DNA from: Alphaproteobacteria bacterium
Lineage (GTDB): Bacteria; Pseudomonadota; Alphaproteobacteria; Micropepsales; Micropepsaceae
Length of the DNA stretch: 34,899 nt
Reading direction: 5' to 3'
Assembly (NCBI GenBank): GCA_017983635.1
Contig: JAGOBA010000025.1
Span: 1 to 34,899, forward strand
The notes beneath the pieces are model-generated. The model worked only from the letters and a program-made list of their open reading frames with translations, searched no databases and was not told where the DNA came from. This document shows, piece after piece, positions 16,040 to 23,920 of this stretch. Every line of letters begins with the position of its first letter. Position 1 is the stretch's first letter. Made by a program: the position numbers and the translations under genes.

Positions 16040-16891
16040 TCAAGGCTTGAACGTTGCTTTGGCTTGCGACAGCACGACGTTGCCGCCTTGCGTCTCGGCT
16101 TGAACAGCTGCAACGCCGGGTGCGGTGTTCCACAGCTTGGTCACGATCGTATCGCCGAAATTCACCCGATCGGCGAAACGGACGTTAAACGAGCGGAAGC
16201 GCGCCGGATCGTTGGCGCATAGCTCGCGCAGGATCGCGCGGCCGGCAAATCCGTAGGTACACAGACCGTGCATGAACGGCTTCTCGAAGCCGCCGAACTT
16301 GGCGAAGTCCGGGTCGATATGAATCGGGTTGCGGTCGCCCGAAAGCCGATAGATCGCGCCTTGTTCGGGCCGTGTTTCTTCCTTGACGACGGCGTCAGGC
16401 GCGCGGTTGGGCGGCGCATCGACGTCTCCCGTCGAAGGCCCGCGCTTGCCGCCGAACCCGCCCGCGCCGCGAACGAAAAGGGTCGCGCGGGTTTTGAAGA
16501 GCGGACCGTTCTCGTCGCTCGCTATGCTCTCGACGCCCAGCACGGCTGCCTTGCCCTTATCCCAAACCTCCGAAATGCGGCCCGCGACTTTGACTTTTGC
16601 GGATGGCGGCAGGGGACGAAAAAGTTCGATCGCCTGTTCGCCGTGCAGCAGCATTTCGAGCCGCATCTCCACGCTGCCCATCAGACCGGCAAGCGCGCGC
16701 CCGCCCGGAATGACCGCGTAGGTCGGCAAAACCTTCGGACCCTTGCCTTCATAGATGAAGTCAAGTCCGTTCTCCGGCCGCGCGCCGACACCCAGCGCGT
16801 AGAGCATCGTATCCTTGTCGGTCCAGCTCGCCTCCACCGGCGCGAACTCCATGCCCACCAAGTCCTTCGATATCGGCTTCTTTTGACTCAT
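16040..16891 (-). CDS. MaoC-family (R)-specific enoyl-CoA hydratase, HSD17B4/hydratase-2 type
   Basis: This 283-residue double-hotdog protein has an N-terminal MaoC-like half (about 1-140) and a C-terminal hydratase-2 half with the signature YRLSGDRNPIHIDPDFAKFG (181-200), including Asp186 and His191. It would add water to a trans-2-enoyl-CoA giving a (3R)-hydroxyacyl-CoA, the product matched to the HSD17B4-type SDR at 25117-26016. Start chosen at the ATG that follows AGGAAA by 5 bp. Gaps to the neighbours are 42 bp upstream and 29 bp downstream, consistent with one operon. Such double-hotdog hydratases serve bulky side chains such as those of bile acids and sterols, as well as ordinary fatty acids. 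Confidence 0.93.
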   Translation of the reverse strand: MSQKKPISKDLVGMEFAPVEASWTDKDTMLYALGVGARPENGLDFIYEGKGPKVLPTYAVIPGGRALAGLMGSVEMRLEMLLHGEQAIELFRPLPPSAKVKVAGRISEVWDKGKAAVLGVESIASDENGPLFKTRATLFVRGAGGFGGKRGPSTGDVDAPPNRAPDAVVKEETRPEQGAIYRLSGDRNPIHIDPDFAKFGGFEKPFMHGLCTYGFAGRAILRELCANDPARFRSFNVRFADRVNFGDTIVTKLWNTAPGVAAVQAETQGGNVVLSQAKATFKP

Positions 16892-16933
16892 CTTGTTTCC
16901 TGTCGTTCGTTCGGGTGACACATTCCGGGCGGC

Positions 16934-17506
16934 TCACGGCGCCTTGCCGTCCGGCGGCCAAGCACTGACGCCGTCCTCAAGCGGAATCTTTAAGCTTTTC
17001 AGCAATTGGGAAAACATCGTCCAGTTTCCGATGGCGACGACAAGTTCGATGCGCTCCTGAGGCGTTGTCAGGTGCGAGGCGCAGGCCTTCCAGGTCGCAT
17101 CCGAGATCATGCCCTTGTCGAGTGTTTCGTCCGTCGCCGCCAAAATCGCGCGATCGGCATCGGACAAACAGGAGGCATTCTTCCAGTCCCGTGTTGCGAC
17201 GAGATCCTGTTCCGGAATATTGAGCATCACGTGGGCGACCCGCCAATGCTGCGTCCATTCGTAGAGCGACTTTGTCTTCCAACCGATGCGCATAATGATG
17301 AGTTCGCGCAAGCGGGCATCGAGTTTGTTGCCGGAAAATAGCAGCGTGTTGAGCGTTGATGCGAGCTCGCGCGCGACGGCTGGGTGATGCAGTAAGACTC
17401 GAAAGACGCTGAGGGGCGCCATCTGCTCCGGCACGCCTGCCGCGGCCGCGGCAGCCGCGGATTCGGTAAGCGGCAGTAGGGGAACCCGTGGCGTCGTGTC
17501 GGTCAT
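16934..17506 (-). CDS. Carboxymuconolactone decarboxylase-family (AhpD-like) protein
   Basis: This 190-residue all-helical protein has the CMD core (ARLRELIIMRIGWKTKSLYEWTQHWRVA, about 64-91) and lacks the CxxC pair of AhpD peroxidases (YEWTQH is in its place), so disulfide peroxidase activity is unlikely. Related non-cysteine members accompany acyl-CoA and oxygenase genes and their function is unknown; decarboxylation or lactone chemistry is possible. An alanine tract (SAAAAAAAG) near residue 20 is encoded by GCN repeats. GAGGGA is placed 6 bp before the ATG. It is the first gene of the leftward unit ending in the IclR gene and is divergent from the alcohol dehydrogenase. Confidence 0.85.
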   Translation of the reverse strand: MTDTTPRVPLLPLTESAAAAAAAGVPEQMAPLSVFRVLLHHPAVARELASTLNTLLFSGNKLDARLRELIIMRIGWKTKSLYEWTQHWRVAHVMLNIPEQDLVATRDWKNASCLSDADRAILAATDETLDKGMISDATWKACASHLTTPQERIELVVAIGNWTMFSQLLKSLKIPLEDGVSAWPPDGKAP

Positions 17507-17574
17507 CGTTTGTCCCTCTACAAGTTGAGATTCGTGCTGGAAATAGATCTTCGCATTCGCGGCCCTTTGGCATA

Positions 17575-17597
17575 GTATAACATATACAAGTCGTCAA
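17575..17597 (-). promoter_or_regulatory. Candidate promoter and operator for the CMD-MaoC-reductase-IclR unit
   Basis: On the minus strand TTGACG (complement of 17592-17597) is followed after 14 bp by TATACT, a short spacer, or after 17 bp by TATGCC. The perfect dyad GTATA-ACA-TATAC at 17575-17587 covers the spacer and -10 area, as expected for a repressor site. The local IclR protein is the natural candidate, but this is not shown by sequence. Confidence 0.42.
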
Positions 17598-17601
17598 AAA
17601 T

Positions 17602-17636
17602 ACATACGTGTCATCGTCGGCGGCATGGCGTATACC
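17602..17636 (+). promoter_or_regulatory. Candidate promoter for the alcohol dehydrogenase unit, with shared ACATACGTGT box
   Basis: GTGTCA (17608-17613), a 17-bp spacer and TATACC (17631-17636) form a plausible promoter 45 bp before the dehydrogenase start. ACATACGTGT at 17602-17611 overlaps the -35 and recurs inverted at 9301-9310. GTATAC at 17630-17635 echoes the half-site of the nearby dyad GTATA-N3-TATAC. Confidence 0.42.
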
Positions 17637-17681
17637 ATAGGAACTCACACCGAACGGCACTTGGAGTAGAAAAGTCGCGCC

Positions 17682-18776
17682 ATGGCAGCGAAAAAATCGA
17701 TGGCGATGGTGCAGACGGCACCGCGCAAGCTGGAACGACGTGACTTGCCCGTTCCACCGGTTACGGACGACAGCGCGATCCTGCGCGTCGAGGCTTGCGG
17801 TATTTGCGGCAGCGACTACGAGCAGTATGAGGGCGTCCTGAACACGCCGATGCCGGTGGTTCCCGGGCACGAGCCGTTGGGCATCATTGAGGCGATCGGC
17901 GACAAAGCGGCAAAGCGGTGGGGCGTCGACGTTGGCGATCGGGTTGCCGTCGAGACGATGCTTGCCTGCCACTGCTGTAATACATGCTTGTCCGGGCGCT
18001 ACCACCTGTGCGGCAGCCGCAAGATCTATTCGTATATCCCGCTGACCGAAGAGCCCGGCCTATGGGGCGCCTATTCGCAATATATGTATATTGCGCCCAA
18101 CGCGATCGTGCACAAAATGAGCAAATCGCTGCCGCCGGAATTGGCGGTGATGTTCAACCCGCTCGGCGCGGGGTTCCGCTGGGCGGTGGAAATTCCCCAG
18201 ACGCAGATCGGCGACACCGTCGTCATTCTTGGACCCGGCCAGCGCGGGCTTGCCAGTGTGATCGCGGCGCGTCAGGCGGGTGCAGGCACGATCATCGTCA
18301 CGGGTCTCGCCGCCGATGCGAAGAAACTCGATGTCGCGCGCGCCCTTGGCGCCGATCACACGATCGACGTTCAGAACGAGAACGCGGTGCAACGCATCCG
18401 CGAAATTACCAAGGGCCGGGGCGCGGACGTCGTTGTGGAGGTCACGTCGTATGCGACCCTGCCGGTGCGAGAGGCGCTCGACTACGTGCGGCCGGGCGGT
18501 ACGATCGTTTTGGCCGGTGTGAAGGGGTTCAAACCCATTCCCGACTTCATTTCCGATCTCATCGTTTTGAAGGAAATCACGATCAAAGGCGCCATCGGTG
18601 TAACGTCGTCCGGCTATCGCAAGGCGATCGAGTTGATCGAACTTGGCAAACATCCGCTCGAACTCATGCACACGCATAATTTCAGGTTGGACGAAGCCGA
18701 ACTTGCCATCAAAACATTGGCGCGCCAGGTGGACGGTCAGGAGTCGATTCATTCCTGCCTGCTCCCCGAGACCTGA
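17682..18776 (+). CDS. Zinc-dependent alcohol dehydrogenase (MDR family)
   Basis: This 364-residue medium-chain dehydrogenase has catalytic-zinc ligands in ICGSD (Cys42) and GHE (His63-Glu64), the structural-zinc pattern Cx2Cx2Cx7C at Cys96, Cys99, Cys102 and Cys110, and the coenzyme-binding turn GPGQRGLA (about 184-191). It would oxidise a secondary or cyclic alcohol, or a hydroxyl made by the pathway, with NAD(P)+. The presence of both zinc sites separates it from quinone-reductase-like MDR proteins. It heads a seven-gene rightward unit; the LLM gene follows after 17 bp. The nearest Shine-Dalgarno (GGAG) is rather far from this ATG; an ATG at 17700 would shorten it by 6 residues. Confidence 0.92.
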   Translation: MAAKKSMAMVQTAPRKLERRDLPVPPVTDDSAILRVEACGICGSDYEQYEGVLNTPMPVVPGHEPLGIIEAIGDKAAKRWGVDVGDRVAVETMLACHCCNTCLSGRYHLCGSRKIYSYIPLTEEPGLWGAYSQYMYIAPNAIVHKMSKSLPPELAVMFNPLGAGFRWAVEIPQTQIGDTVVILGPGQRGLASVIAARQAGAGTIIVTGLAADAKKLDVARALGADHTIDVQNENAVQRIREITKGRGADVVVEVTSYATLPVREALDYVRPGGTIVLAGVKGFKPIPDFISDLIVLKEITIKGAIGVTSSGYRKAIELIELGKHPLELMHTHNFRLDEAELAIKTLARQVDGQESIHSCLLPET

Positions 18777-18793
18777 CAAAAGGAGAACTGCCG

Positions 18794-19957
18794 TTGAAGA
18801 CGTCTTTATTCTATCTGCCTTCCATCGGCAGCCGCGCGGACATCGAAAAAGGCATGGCGGGTCTTTCAAGGCCGCTCTACCAGAAGATGCTCAAGGAACT
18901 GACGCAACAGGCCCAGCATGCCGATCAACTGGGCTACGATTCGATCAGCTTCACCGAGCACCACTTCCACATCGAAGGTTTCGAGATTTCCAACAATCCG
19001 GTGCTGTTGGATCTGTTTATCGCGATGCAGACCAAGCGCATCCGTGTCGGCCAACTGGGGATCGTTTTGCCGGCAAACAATCCGCTGCGGGTCGCGGAAG
19101 ATATCGCGATGCTCGATCACATGTCGGGCGGCCGCGCTTGCGCGGGGTTCGCGCGCGGCTATCAACGCCGCTGGGTCGATATCATGGCGCAGCAGGGTCA
19201 CGGTCTAAGGGGTGTCGACGTCGGCGTGCACGATCAAGTCGATGCCGCGAACCGCGCGGCCTTCGAGGAATGCTTTCAGATCATCAAGAAGGCCTGGACG
19301 CAGGATATGCTGCAAGTCAGCGGCGATTTCTGGAAAGTGCCGGCTGGCGAAACGCCTTGGAAGTTGGAGGCGACCCAACGCTATGGCGCCGGCATCGAGA
19401 ACGGGATTGTCAAAGCCGTGGGCAGCGTTCCCAAGCCGCTTCAAGAGCCCCATCCGCCGATCTTTCAGCCCTTTGCCTCCTCGCCCAACAGTATCCGCTG
19501 GTGCGCGAAGGAAGGTGTGACTGCCGTTTTGCCCCCGCTTCACCCGGTGCTCGAGCAGCGGCTGGTCGATCTCTATGCGCAAGTGTCGGGACGGGCGCCA
19601 GGCGACGGTATCGGATTGTTGCGCGACGTGATTATCGCCGACACGGACGAAGAGGCGATGAGTCTATGGGCCGACTCCGGAAGATACGTCAATGAATCGT
19701 GGTTCGCGCCCTTCGGCTTCGATCAGGGAATCCTCCACCCCGATACGCGTGAACGGCCGAGCGACCTGGAGCTATTCGATTCGTCCTTCGTGCTCGTGGG
19801 CACGGTCGACAGCGTGACGCGCCAGTTGGAAAAACTCGTGAGACGGCTGCCAGCCAAGTGGCTATTCGCTTGGATTTACAACGGCCTCATTCCCCACGGC
19901 AAGCTGATGAAGTCCCTCGAACTGTTCTCGACAAAAGTGCTGCCGCGCATCGCCTGA
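18794..19957 (+). CDS. LLM-class flavin-dependent monooxygenase
   Basis: This 387-residue luciferase-like protein has SFTEHHFHIEGFEISNNP (52-69), AEDIAMLDHMSGGRACAGFARGYQRRW (about 96-122) and the C-terminal FSTKVLPRI. It would use reduced flavin and oxygen to oxygenate a pathway intermediate. It is not close to the LLM gene at 7329-8411 beyond family motifs, so the two probably act on different intermediates. Translation starts at TTG, 8 bp after AGGAG. The gene is 17 bp from the alcohol dehydrogenase and 25 bp from the thiolase-like gene, all in one unit. No flavin reductase lies beside it. Confidence 0.9.
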   Translation: MKTSLFYLPSIGSRADIEKGMAGLSRPLYQKMLKELTQQAQHADQLGYDSISFTEHHFHIEGFEISNNPVLLDLFIAMQTKRIRVGQLGIVLPANNPLRVAEDIAMLDHMSGGRACAGFARGYQRRWVDIMAQQGHGLRGVDVGVHDQVDAANRAAFEECFQIIKKAWTQDMLQVSGDFWKVPAGETPWKLEATQRYGAGIENGIVKAVGSVPKPLQEPHPPIFQPFASSPNSIRWCAKEGVTAVLPPLHPVLEQRLVDLYAQVSGRAPGDGIGLLRDVIIADTDEEAMSLWADSGRYVNESWFAPFGFDQGILHPDTRERPSDLELFDSSFVLVGTVDSVTRQLEKLVRRLPAKWLFAWIYNGLIPHGKLMKSLELFSTKVLPRIA

Positions 19958-19982
19958 TCGAACGCAAAAGGGAGACGCGGAA

Positions 19983-21149
19983 GTGAATTTCAGCAACAAG
20001 GCCGCCATCGTCGGAATCGGCGAGACGGAGTATGTGAAGGGGTCCGAGCAGACCTCGGTCGCCATGATGCTCGACGCCGCGCGCCGCGCGATCGCGGACG
20101 CAGGGCTCAAGCCCAAGGACATCGACGGCATGGTGCCGCCGCCCGTCTATACGTCCTCCGAGGAACTGGCAGCCAATCTGGGTGTCGATGTGCTGCGCTA
20201 TGCATCGACCGTTCACATGGGCGGCGCCAGTCCGACGACCGCTCTGCAGAGTGCGGCGATGGCCATTGCCTCGGGGGTGGCGGAGACGATTTTGGTCGTG
20301 CTGGGCTGGAACGGCTATTCGGCGCTGCGGCGCAAGCCTGGAATGCCGCAAGACCGCCCAATGAACATGAACACGTTGAGTGCGACGGTGCGGGGGTTCT
20401 ATCTGCCGTACGGTGTCCTGCTTCCCGTGCAAATGTACGCTTGGCTTGCCATGCGACACTCGAAGCTCTACGGCGTCGGACCGGAAGCGATGGCTTGGGT
20501 CGCCTTGGCGTGCCGCAAACACGCGCAACTCAACGAGCGGGCGGTGACCTACGGCCAACCGCTGACCATGGAAGACTACATGCGTTCGCGCATGATCTCG
20601 TCGCCGTTCCGCCTTTACGATTGCTGTCTCGAGACAGATGGCGCGTGCGCCGTGGTGGTGACGAGCGCCGAACGGTCGAAGGACCTGCCTCATCGGCCCG
20701 TCTATATCGCGGGCGCGGCGGAAGGCCACCCCTACCCGGCGGACGACATTCCCTCGCGTCCCGATCCGTTCAAGATCGGCTTGAGCTATGCCGCCCCCAA
20801 GGCCTTCGGCATGGCTGGGGTGACGGCGCGGGACATGGACTTTCTGCAAGTCTACGACTGCTTCAGCTATGTCGTGCTGTTGCAGCTTGAGGCGATGGGT
20901 TATTTCAAGCCGGGCGGCGCCATCGAATTCGTGAAGGATGGGCAGATCGAACTTGGCGGCAAGTTTCCGCTCAATACGCATGGCGGCCTGTTGAGCGAGG
21001 CGCATGTCTGGGGTCTCAATCACGTGCTCGAAGCGACAAGGCAGTTGCGCGGCACCGCGGGCAAGCGACAGATTCCAGACGCCGAATTCGGCTTGGTGAC
21101 GGGATGGGGCGATTTGGGCGACGGCAGCATTGCGATTCTGCGGAGATAG
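19983..21149 (+). CDS. Thiolase-like (SCP2/Ltp2-type) protein, probable retro-aldolase subunit
   Basis: This 388-residue thiolase-fold protein has an N-terminal half with AAIVGIGETEYVKGS and, where a thiolase has its nucleophilic cysteine, TVHMGGASPTTAL (about 77-89), which has no cysteine. The C-terminal half keeps NTHGGLLSEAHVWG (331-344) and carries YDCFSY (from Tyr291), in the region of a catalytic tyrosine in Ltp2. Known relatives (Ltp2 with ChsH2) cleave beta-hydroxyacyl-CoA side chains of steroids by retro-aldol reaction and need a DUF35 partner. The next gene encodes a DUF35 protein 2 bp away. Starts with GTG after GGGAGA. A SCP2-thiolase role without the cysteine is unlikely. Confidence 0.87.
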   Translation: MNFSNKAAIVGIGETEYVKGSEQTSVAMMLDAARRAIADAGLKPKDIDGMVPPPVYTSSEELAANLGVDVLRYASTVHMGGASPTTALQSAAMAIASGVAETILVVLGWNGYSALRRKPGMPQDRPMNMNTLSATVRGFYLPYGVLLPVQMYAWLAMRHSKLYGVGPEAMAWVALACRKHAQLNERAVTYGQPLTMEDYMRSRMISSPFRLYDCCLETDGACAVVVTSAERSKDLPHRPVYIAGAAEGHPYPADDIPSRPDPFKIGLSYAAPKAFGMAGVTARDMDFLQVYDCFSYVVLLQLEAMGYFKPGGAIEFVKDGQIELGGKFPLNTHGGLLSEAHVWGLNHVLEATRQLRGTAGKRQIPDAEFGLVTGWGDLGDGSIAILRR

Positions 21150-21151
21150 AA

Positions 21152-21580
21152 ATGGAAGTTCAGGAACCGAAATATCCGCAACCTGTCACGGTCGACGTGG
21201 TCAACGCCGAGTTCTGGAAACAGTGCCAGGACGGCGAACTGCGCTTCCAGAATTGCACGGACTGCGGCGCCTGGCGGTTCTTGCCGCGCTATATGTGCGC
21301 CAAATGCGGGTCGCCGGACTATACGTGGAAGGCGAGCCGCGGCCGCGGACACATCTTCTCGTGGACGGTGACGTATCAGCCCTTTCATCCGGCGTTTGCG
21401 CGCGACATTCCGTACATCGCGGCGATCGTGGAACTTGAGGAGGGGGTGCGTATGGCAACGCGCTTGCTCGATTGCACGCCCGAAGCGGTCTGTCTCGACA
21501 TGCCGGTCACGCTGGTCTTCAAGGAAATCGGCGATGGCTTCAAGCTACCCTGCTTCCGGCCCGCCAATGCGCCGAAGTAG
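21152..21580 (+). CDS. DUF35 OB-fold/zinc-ribbon protein, partner of the thiolase-like protein
   Basis: This 142-residue protein has a rubredoxin-like zinc ribbon with Cys35, Cys38, Cys49 and Cys52 (NCTDCGAWRFLP ... MCAKCG), followed by an OB-fold (GRGHIFSWTVTYQPFHPAFA and IVELEEGVRMATRLLD). DUF35 proteins serve as acyl-CoA-binding partners of thiolase-like enzymes, as ChsH2 does for Ltp2. The ATG follows the thiolase stop by 2 bp, with its Shine-Dalgarno (CGGAG) inside the upstream gene, so the two proteins are likely made in equal amounts as a complex. The second pair in the window is at 31327-32888. Confidence 0.9.
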   Translation: MEVQEPKYPQPVTVDVVNAEFWKQCQDGELRFQNCTDCGAWRFLPRYMCAKCGSPDYTWKASRGRGHIFSWTVTYQPFHPAFARDIPYIAAIVELEEGVRMATRLLDCTPEAVCLDMPVTLVFKEIGDGFKLPCFRPANAPK

Positions 21581-21604
21581 ATCCACCGGCGGAAAGAAGT
21601 GACC

Positions 21605-22798
21605 ATGAATTTGGCTTACGGCCCCAAGTACCAAGCGTTTCAACGCGAGGTCGAAGCGTTCTTGGCGAAGCACAAGTCCAAGGCGCCCAAGGGTGGTAGC
21701 GCGGGCGGGCGGCCGTCGGCGGAGGCGTGCGCCTGGCAGTGCTTGCTGATCGAGCACGGTTACGCCGCGCGCACCATACCGCGCGAATACGGCGGTTACG
21801 GTGCGGAGCCGGATATCTTGGAATCGCGCATTATCGCCGAGGTTTTCGCGGCCGCGCGCGTGCCCGCGGGGTTGGCGAACCAGGGCATTTCCATGCTGGT
21901 GCCGACGCTGCTGGAAATCGGCACGGAAGAGCAGAAGCGGAAATGGATCGCGCCCACGCTGCGCGGCGAGGTGGTGTGGTGCCAGGGCTATTCGGAGCCC
22001 GGCTCGGGCTCCGACCTCGCCAGTCTGCAAACCAAGGCCGTGGTCGAGGGCTACGACTTCGTCATCAACGGGCAGAAGATTTGGACGAGCACCGCCAAGC
22101 AGGCGGACATGATCTTCTGTCTGGTGCGAACGGAGTCGGACAAGCGCAAGCACGAAGGCATCAGCTATCTGATTTTTTCGATGAAGACGCCGGGCATCGA
22201 AGTGCGGCCCTTGAAAACGATGACCGGACAATCCGAGTTCAACGAGGTGTTCTTCACGGACGTGCGCGTGCCGGTGGATCAGATCGTGGGCGAACGCGGC
22301 CAGGGCTGGTTCGTCGCCAACGCGACCTTAAAGCACGAGCGCGGCATGCTGGGCGATCCGGCGGCTTTGGAGAACCGCTTTCAGGCACTGGTCGATCTGA
22401 TGAAGACCGAGACAGTCGACGGCGCAAGGGCGATCGATCATCCTGTGTTGCGCGACCGACTGGTGGCGCTGCAAGCGGAATTGGCGGCGATGAAGTTCAA
22501 CGGCCTGCGCTTGTTGACCAGTGCGGCCAACCGGGAGGAGGGCGGGCTGGCGCGTCTGGTCGTCAAGTTGCAGTCGTGCGAGCTCGCGCATCAAATCTCG
22601 GCGCTGGCGATCGATGCGATGGGCGAGTTCGGTCTGCTCTACGACGACAGTCCCTATGTGCGAAGCCACGGGTCGTGGCAGGCGAGCTATATGTTCCAGC
22701 TGGGCCTCATCATCGGCGGCGGTACGGCGCAGATTCAAAAGAACATCATCTCGGAACGCGGGCTCGGCATGCCCCGCGAACCGCGGTTGGCGAAATAG
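21605..22798 (+). CDS. Acyl-CoA dehydrogenase (large, PimC/FadE-type)
   Basis: This 397-residue FAD flavoprotein carries the family blocks WCQGYSEPGSGSDLASLQTKA (about 123-143, FAD/substrate binding) and GQKIWTSTAKQADMIFCLVRT, and ends GGGTAQIQKNIISERGLGMPREP. The position of the catalytic Glu of MCAD (YEGT) is Gly here, so the base must be elsewhere or in its partner. It would desaturate an acyl-CoA. The following acyl-CoA dehydrogenase gene starts 10 bp downstream, matching the paired (alpha2beta2) dehydrogenases of steroid side-chain breakdown. The ATG is favoured over an earlier GTG because GGAAAG is placed 8 bp upstream. Confidence 0.9.
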   Translation: MNLAYGPKYQAFQREVEAFLAKHKSKAPKGGSAGGRPSAEACAWQCLLIEHGYAARTIPREYGGYGAEPDILESRIIAEVFAAARVPAGLANQGISMLVPTLLEIGTEEQKRKWIAPTLRGEVVWCQGYSEPGSGSDLASLQTKAVVEGYDFVINGQKIWTSTAKQADMIFCLVRTESDKRKHEGISYLIFSMKTPGIEVRPLKTMTGQSEFNEVFFTDVRVPVDQIVGERGQGWFVANATLKHERGMLGDPAALENRFQALVDLMKTETVDGARAIDHPVLRDRLVALQAELAAMKFNGLRLLTSAANREEGGLARLVVKLQSCELAHQISALAIDAMGEFGLLYDDSPYVRSHGSWQASYMFQLGLIIGGGTAQIQKNIISERGLGMPREPRLAK

Positions 22799-22808
22799 GC
22801 GGCCCACG

Positions 22809-23894
22809 ATGGAATTCGCGTTATCGCAAGAGCAGCGGCTATTTCAGGACAGCATCAGGCGTTTCCTCGAGCAACATTCGCCCCTGGAGCGGGTGCGGCG
22901 CGCGGCGGACGCGGCCGACTGCGTGCCCAAGGATTTGTGGAATGGCCTCTGCGAGATGGGCGTGCCGGGGATTTTGATTCCGGAAGAGTTCGGCGGGATG
23001 GGGCTCGGGTTTCTCGACGCCGCCATCGCCTATGAAATGATGGGACGGCACGTGGCGCCGGCGCCCTTCGTGGGCACGAGCGTGATGGCACCGCTGGCGC
23101 TGCTTCTGGCGGGAAGCCAGGCGCAGAAAGAACAGTGGCTGCCCAAGCTTGCCTCGGGAAGTTTGCGCGCGGGCGTGGGTGTCGGCGAGACGCTGGGCGC
23201 GCGCGAGAATGCGGGGGTTGAGGCGCGCGGCGGCAAGTTGAGCGGCAAGACATTGTTCGTGATCGATCAGGCCGATGCCGATCTCTTCATTGTGGCCGAC
23301 CGCAAGCGAACTTTGCACATTGTGAAGGCGGATGCGGCGGGGCTTTCGCAGCGCGCTTTGTCCACCATCGACAAGTCGCGCTCGACCGGCGAACTCGCCT
23401 TCGACGGCGTCGCGGCCGAGCTCATGCCGGGCCAGGGCACGGACGCGATCGCGCGCATGATCGACGGGGGCCGCGTGATGCTGGCCGCCGATACGCTGGG
23501 TGCTGCGCAGACGATGATCGAGAAGGCGGTCGCCTATGCGGGCGAGCGCACGCAGTTCCGCCGCGTCATCGGATCGTTCCAGGCGGTCAAGCATATGTGC
23601 GCTGAGATGGCGGCGAAGTTGGAGCCGAGCCGCTCGCTCGTATGGTACGCGGCGCACGCGCTCGACCAGGGGCTCGACGATGCGCGCATCGCGTCGTGCC
23701 ATGCCAAGAGCCATCTGTCCGAGGTTGGGCGGTTCGTTGCCCGCACGTCGACCGAGGTTCACGGCGGGATGGGGTTCACCGATCTGCTGGGCCTGCACTA
23801 TTGGTTCAAACGCATAGGCTTCGACCGGCAGATTTTGGGCGGTCCGGAGCAGGTTCGCCTTGAGGCCGCGCGGTTGCAAGGCTGGGCGGCGTAG
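22809..23894 (+). CDS. Acyl-CoA dehydrogenase (small, beta-type partner)
   Basis: This 361-residue member of the family has a typical N-terminus (ALSQEQRLFQDSIRRFLEQH) and middle domain (GVGVGETLGARENAG), a flavin-binding segment ERTQFRRVIGSFQAVKHMCAEM (about 239-260) and C-terminal EVHGGMGFTDLLGLHYWFKR (about 315-334). Its middle domain is shorter and less standard than in active dehydrogenases, as in the second subunit of heteromeric ones. It lies 10 bp after the larger dehydrogenase and 26 bp before a third. Whether it binds FAD or acts only as a structural partner cannot be settled from sequence alone. Confidence 0.88.
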   Translation: MEFALSQEQRLFQDSIRRFLEQHSPLERVRRAADAADCVPKDLWNGLCEMGVPGILIPEEFGGMGLGFLDAAIAYEMMGRHVAPAPFVGTSVMAPLALLLAGSQAQKEQWLPKLASGSLRAGVGVGETLGARENAGVEARGGKLSGKTLFVIDQADADLFIVADRKRTLHIVKADAAGLSQRALSTIDKSRSTGELAFDGVAAELMPGQGTDAIARMIDGGRVMLAADTLGAAQTMIEKAVAYAGERTQFRRVIGSFQAVKHMCAEMAAKLEPSRSLVWYAAHALDQGLDDARIASCHAKSHLSEVGRFVARTSTEVHGGMGFTDLLGLHYWFKRIGFDRQILGGPEQVRLEAARLQGWAA

Positions 23895-23920
23895 ATCCGG
23901 AAACGCGGAAGGAGATCGCG

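Noticed and set aside
17440..17465. GCN-rich simple repeat
   Set aside because: It encodes an alanine tract in the CMD-like protein; no sign of a mobile element or array.
22839..23879. 346-codon open frame antisense to the small acyl-CoA dehydrogenase
   Set aside because: Composition typical of antisense shadow; no recognisable domain.
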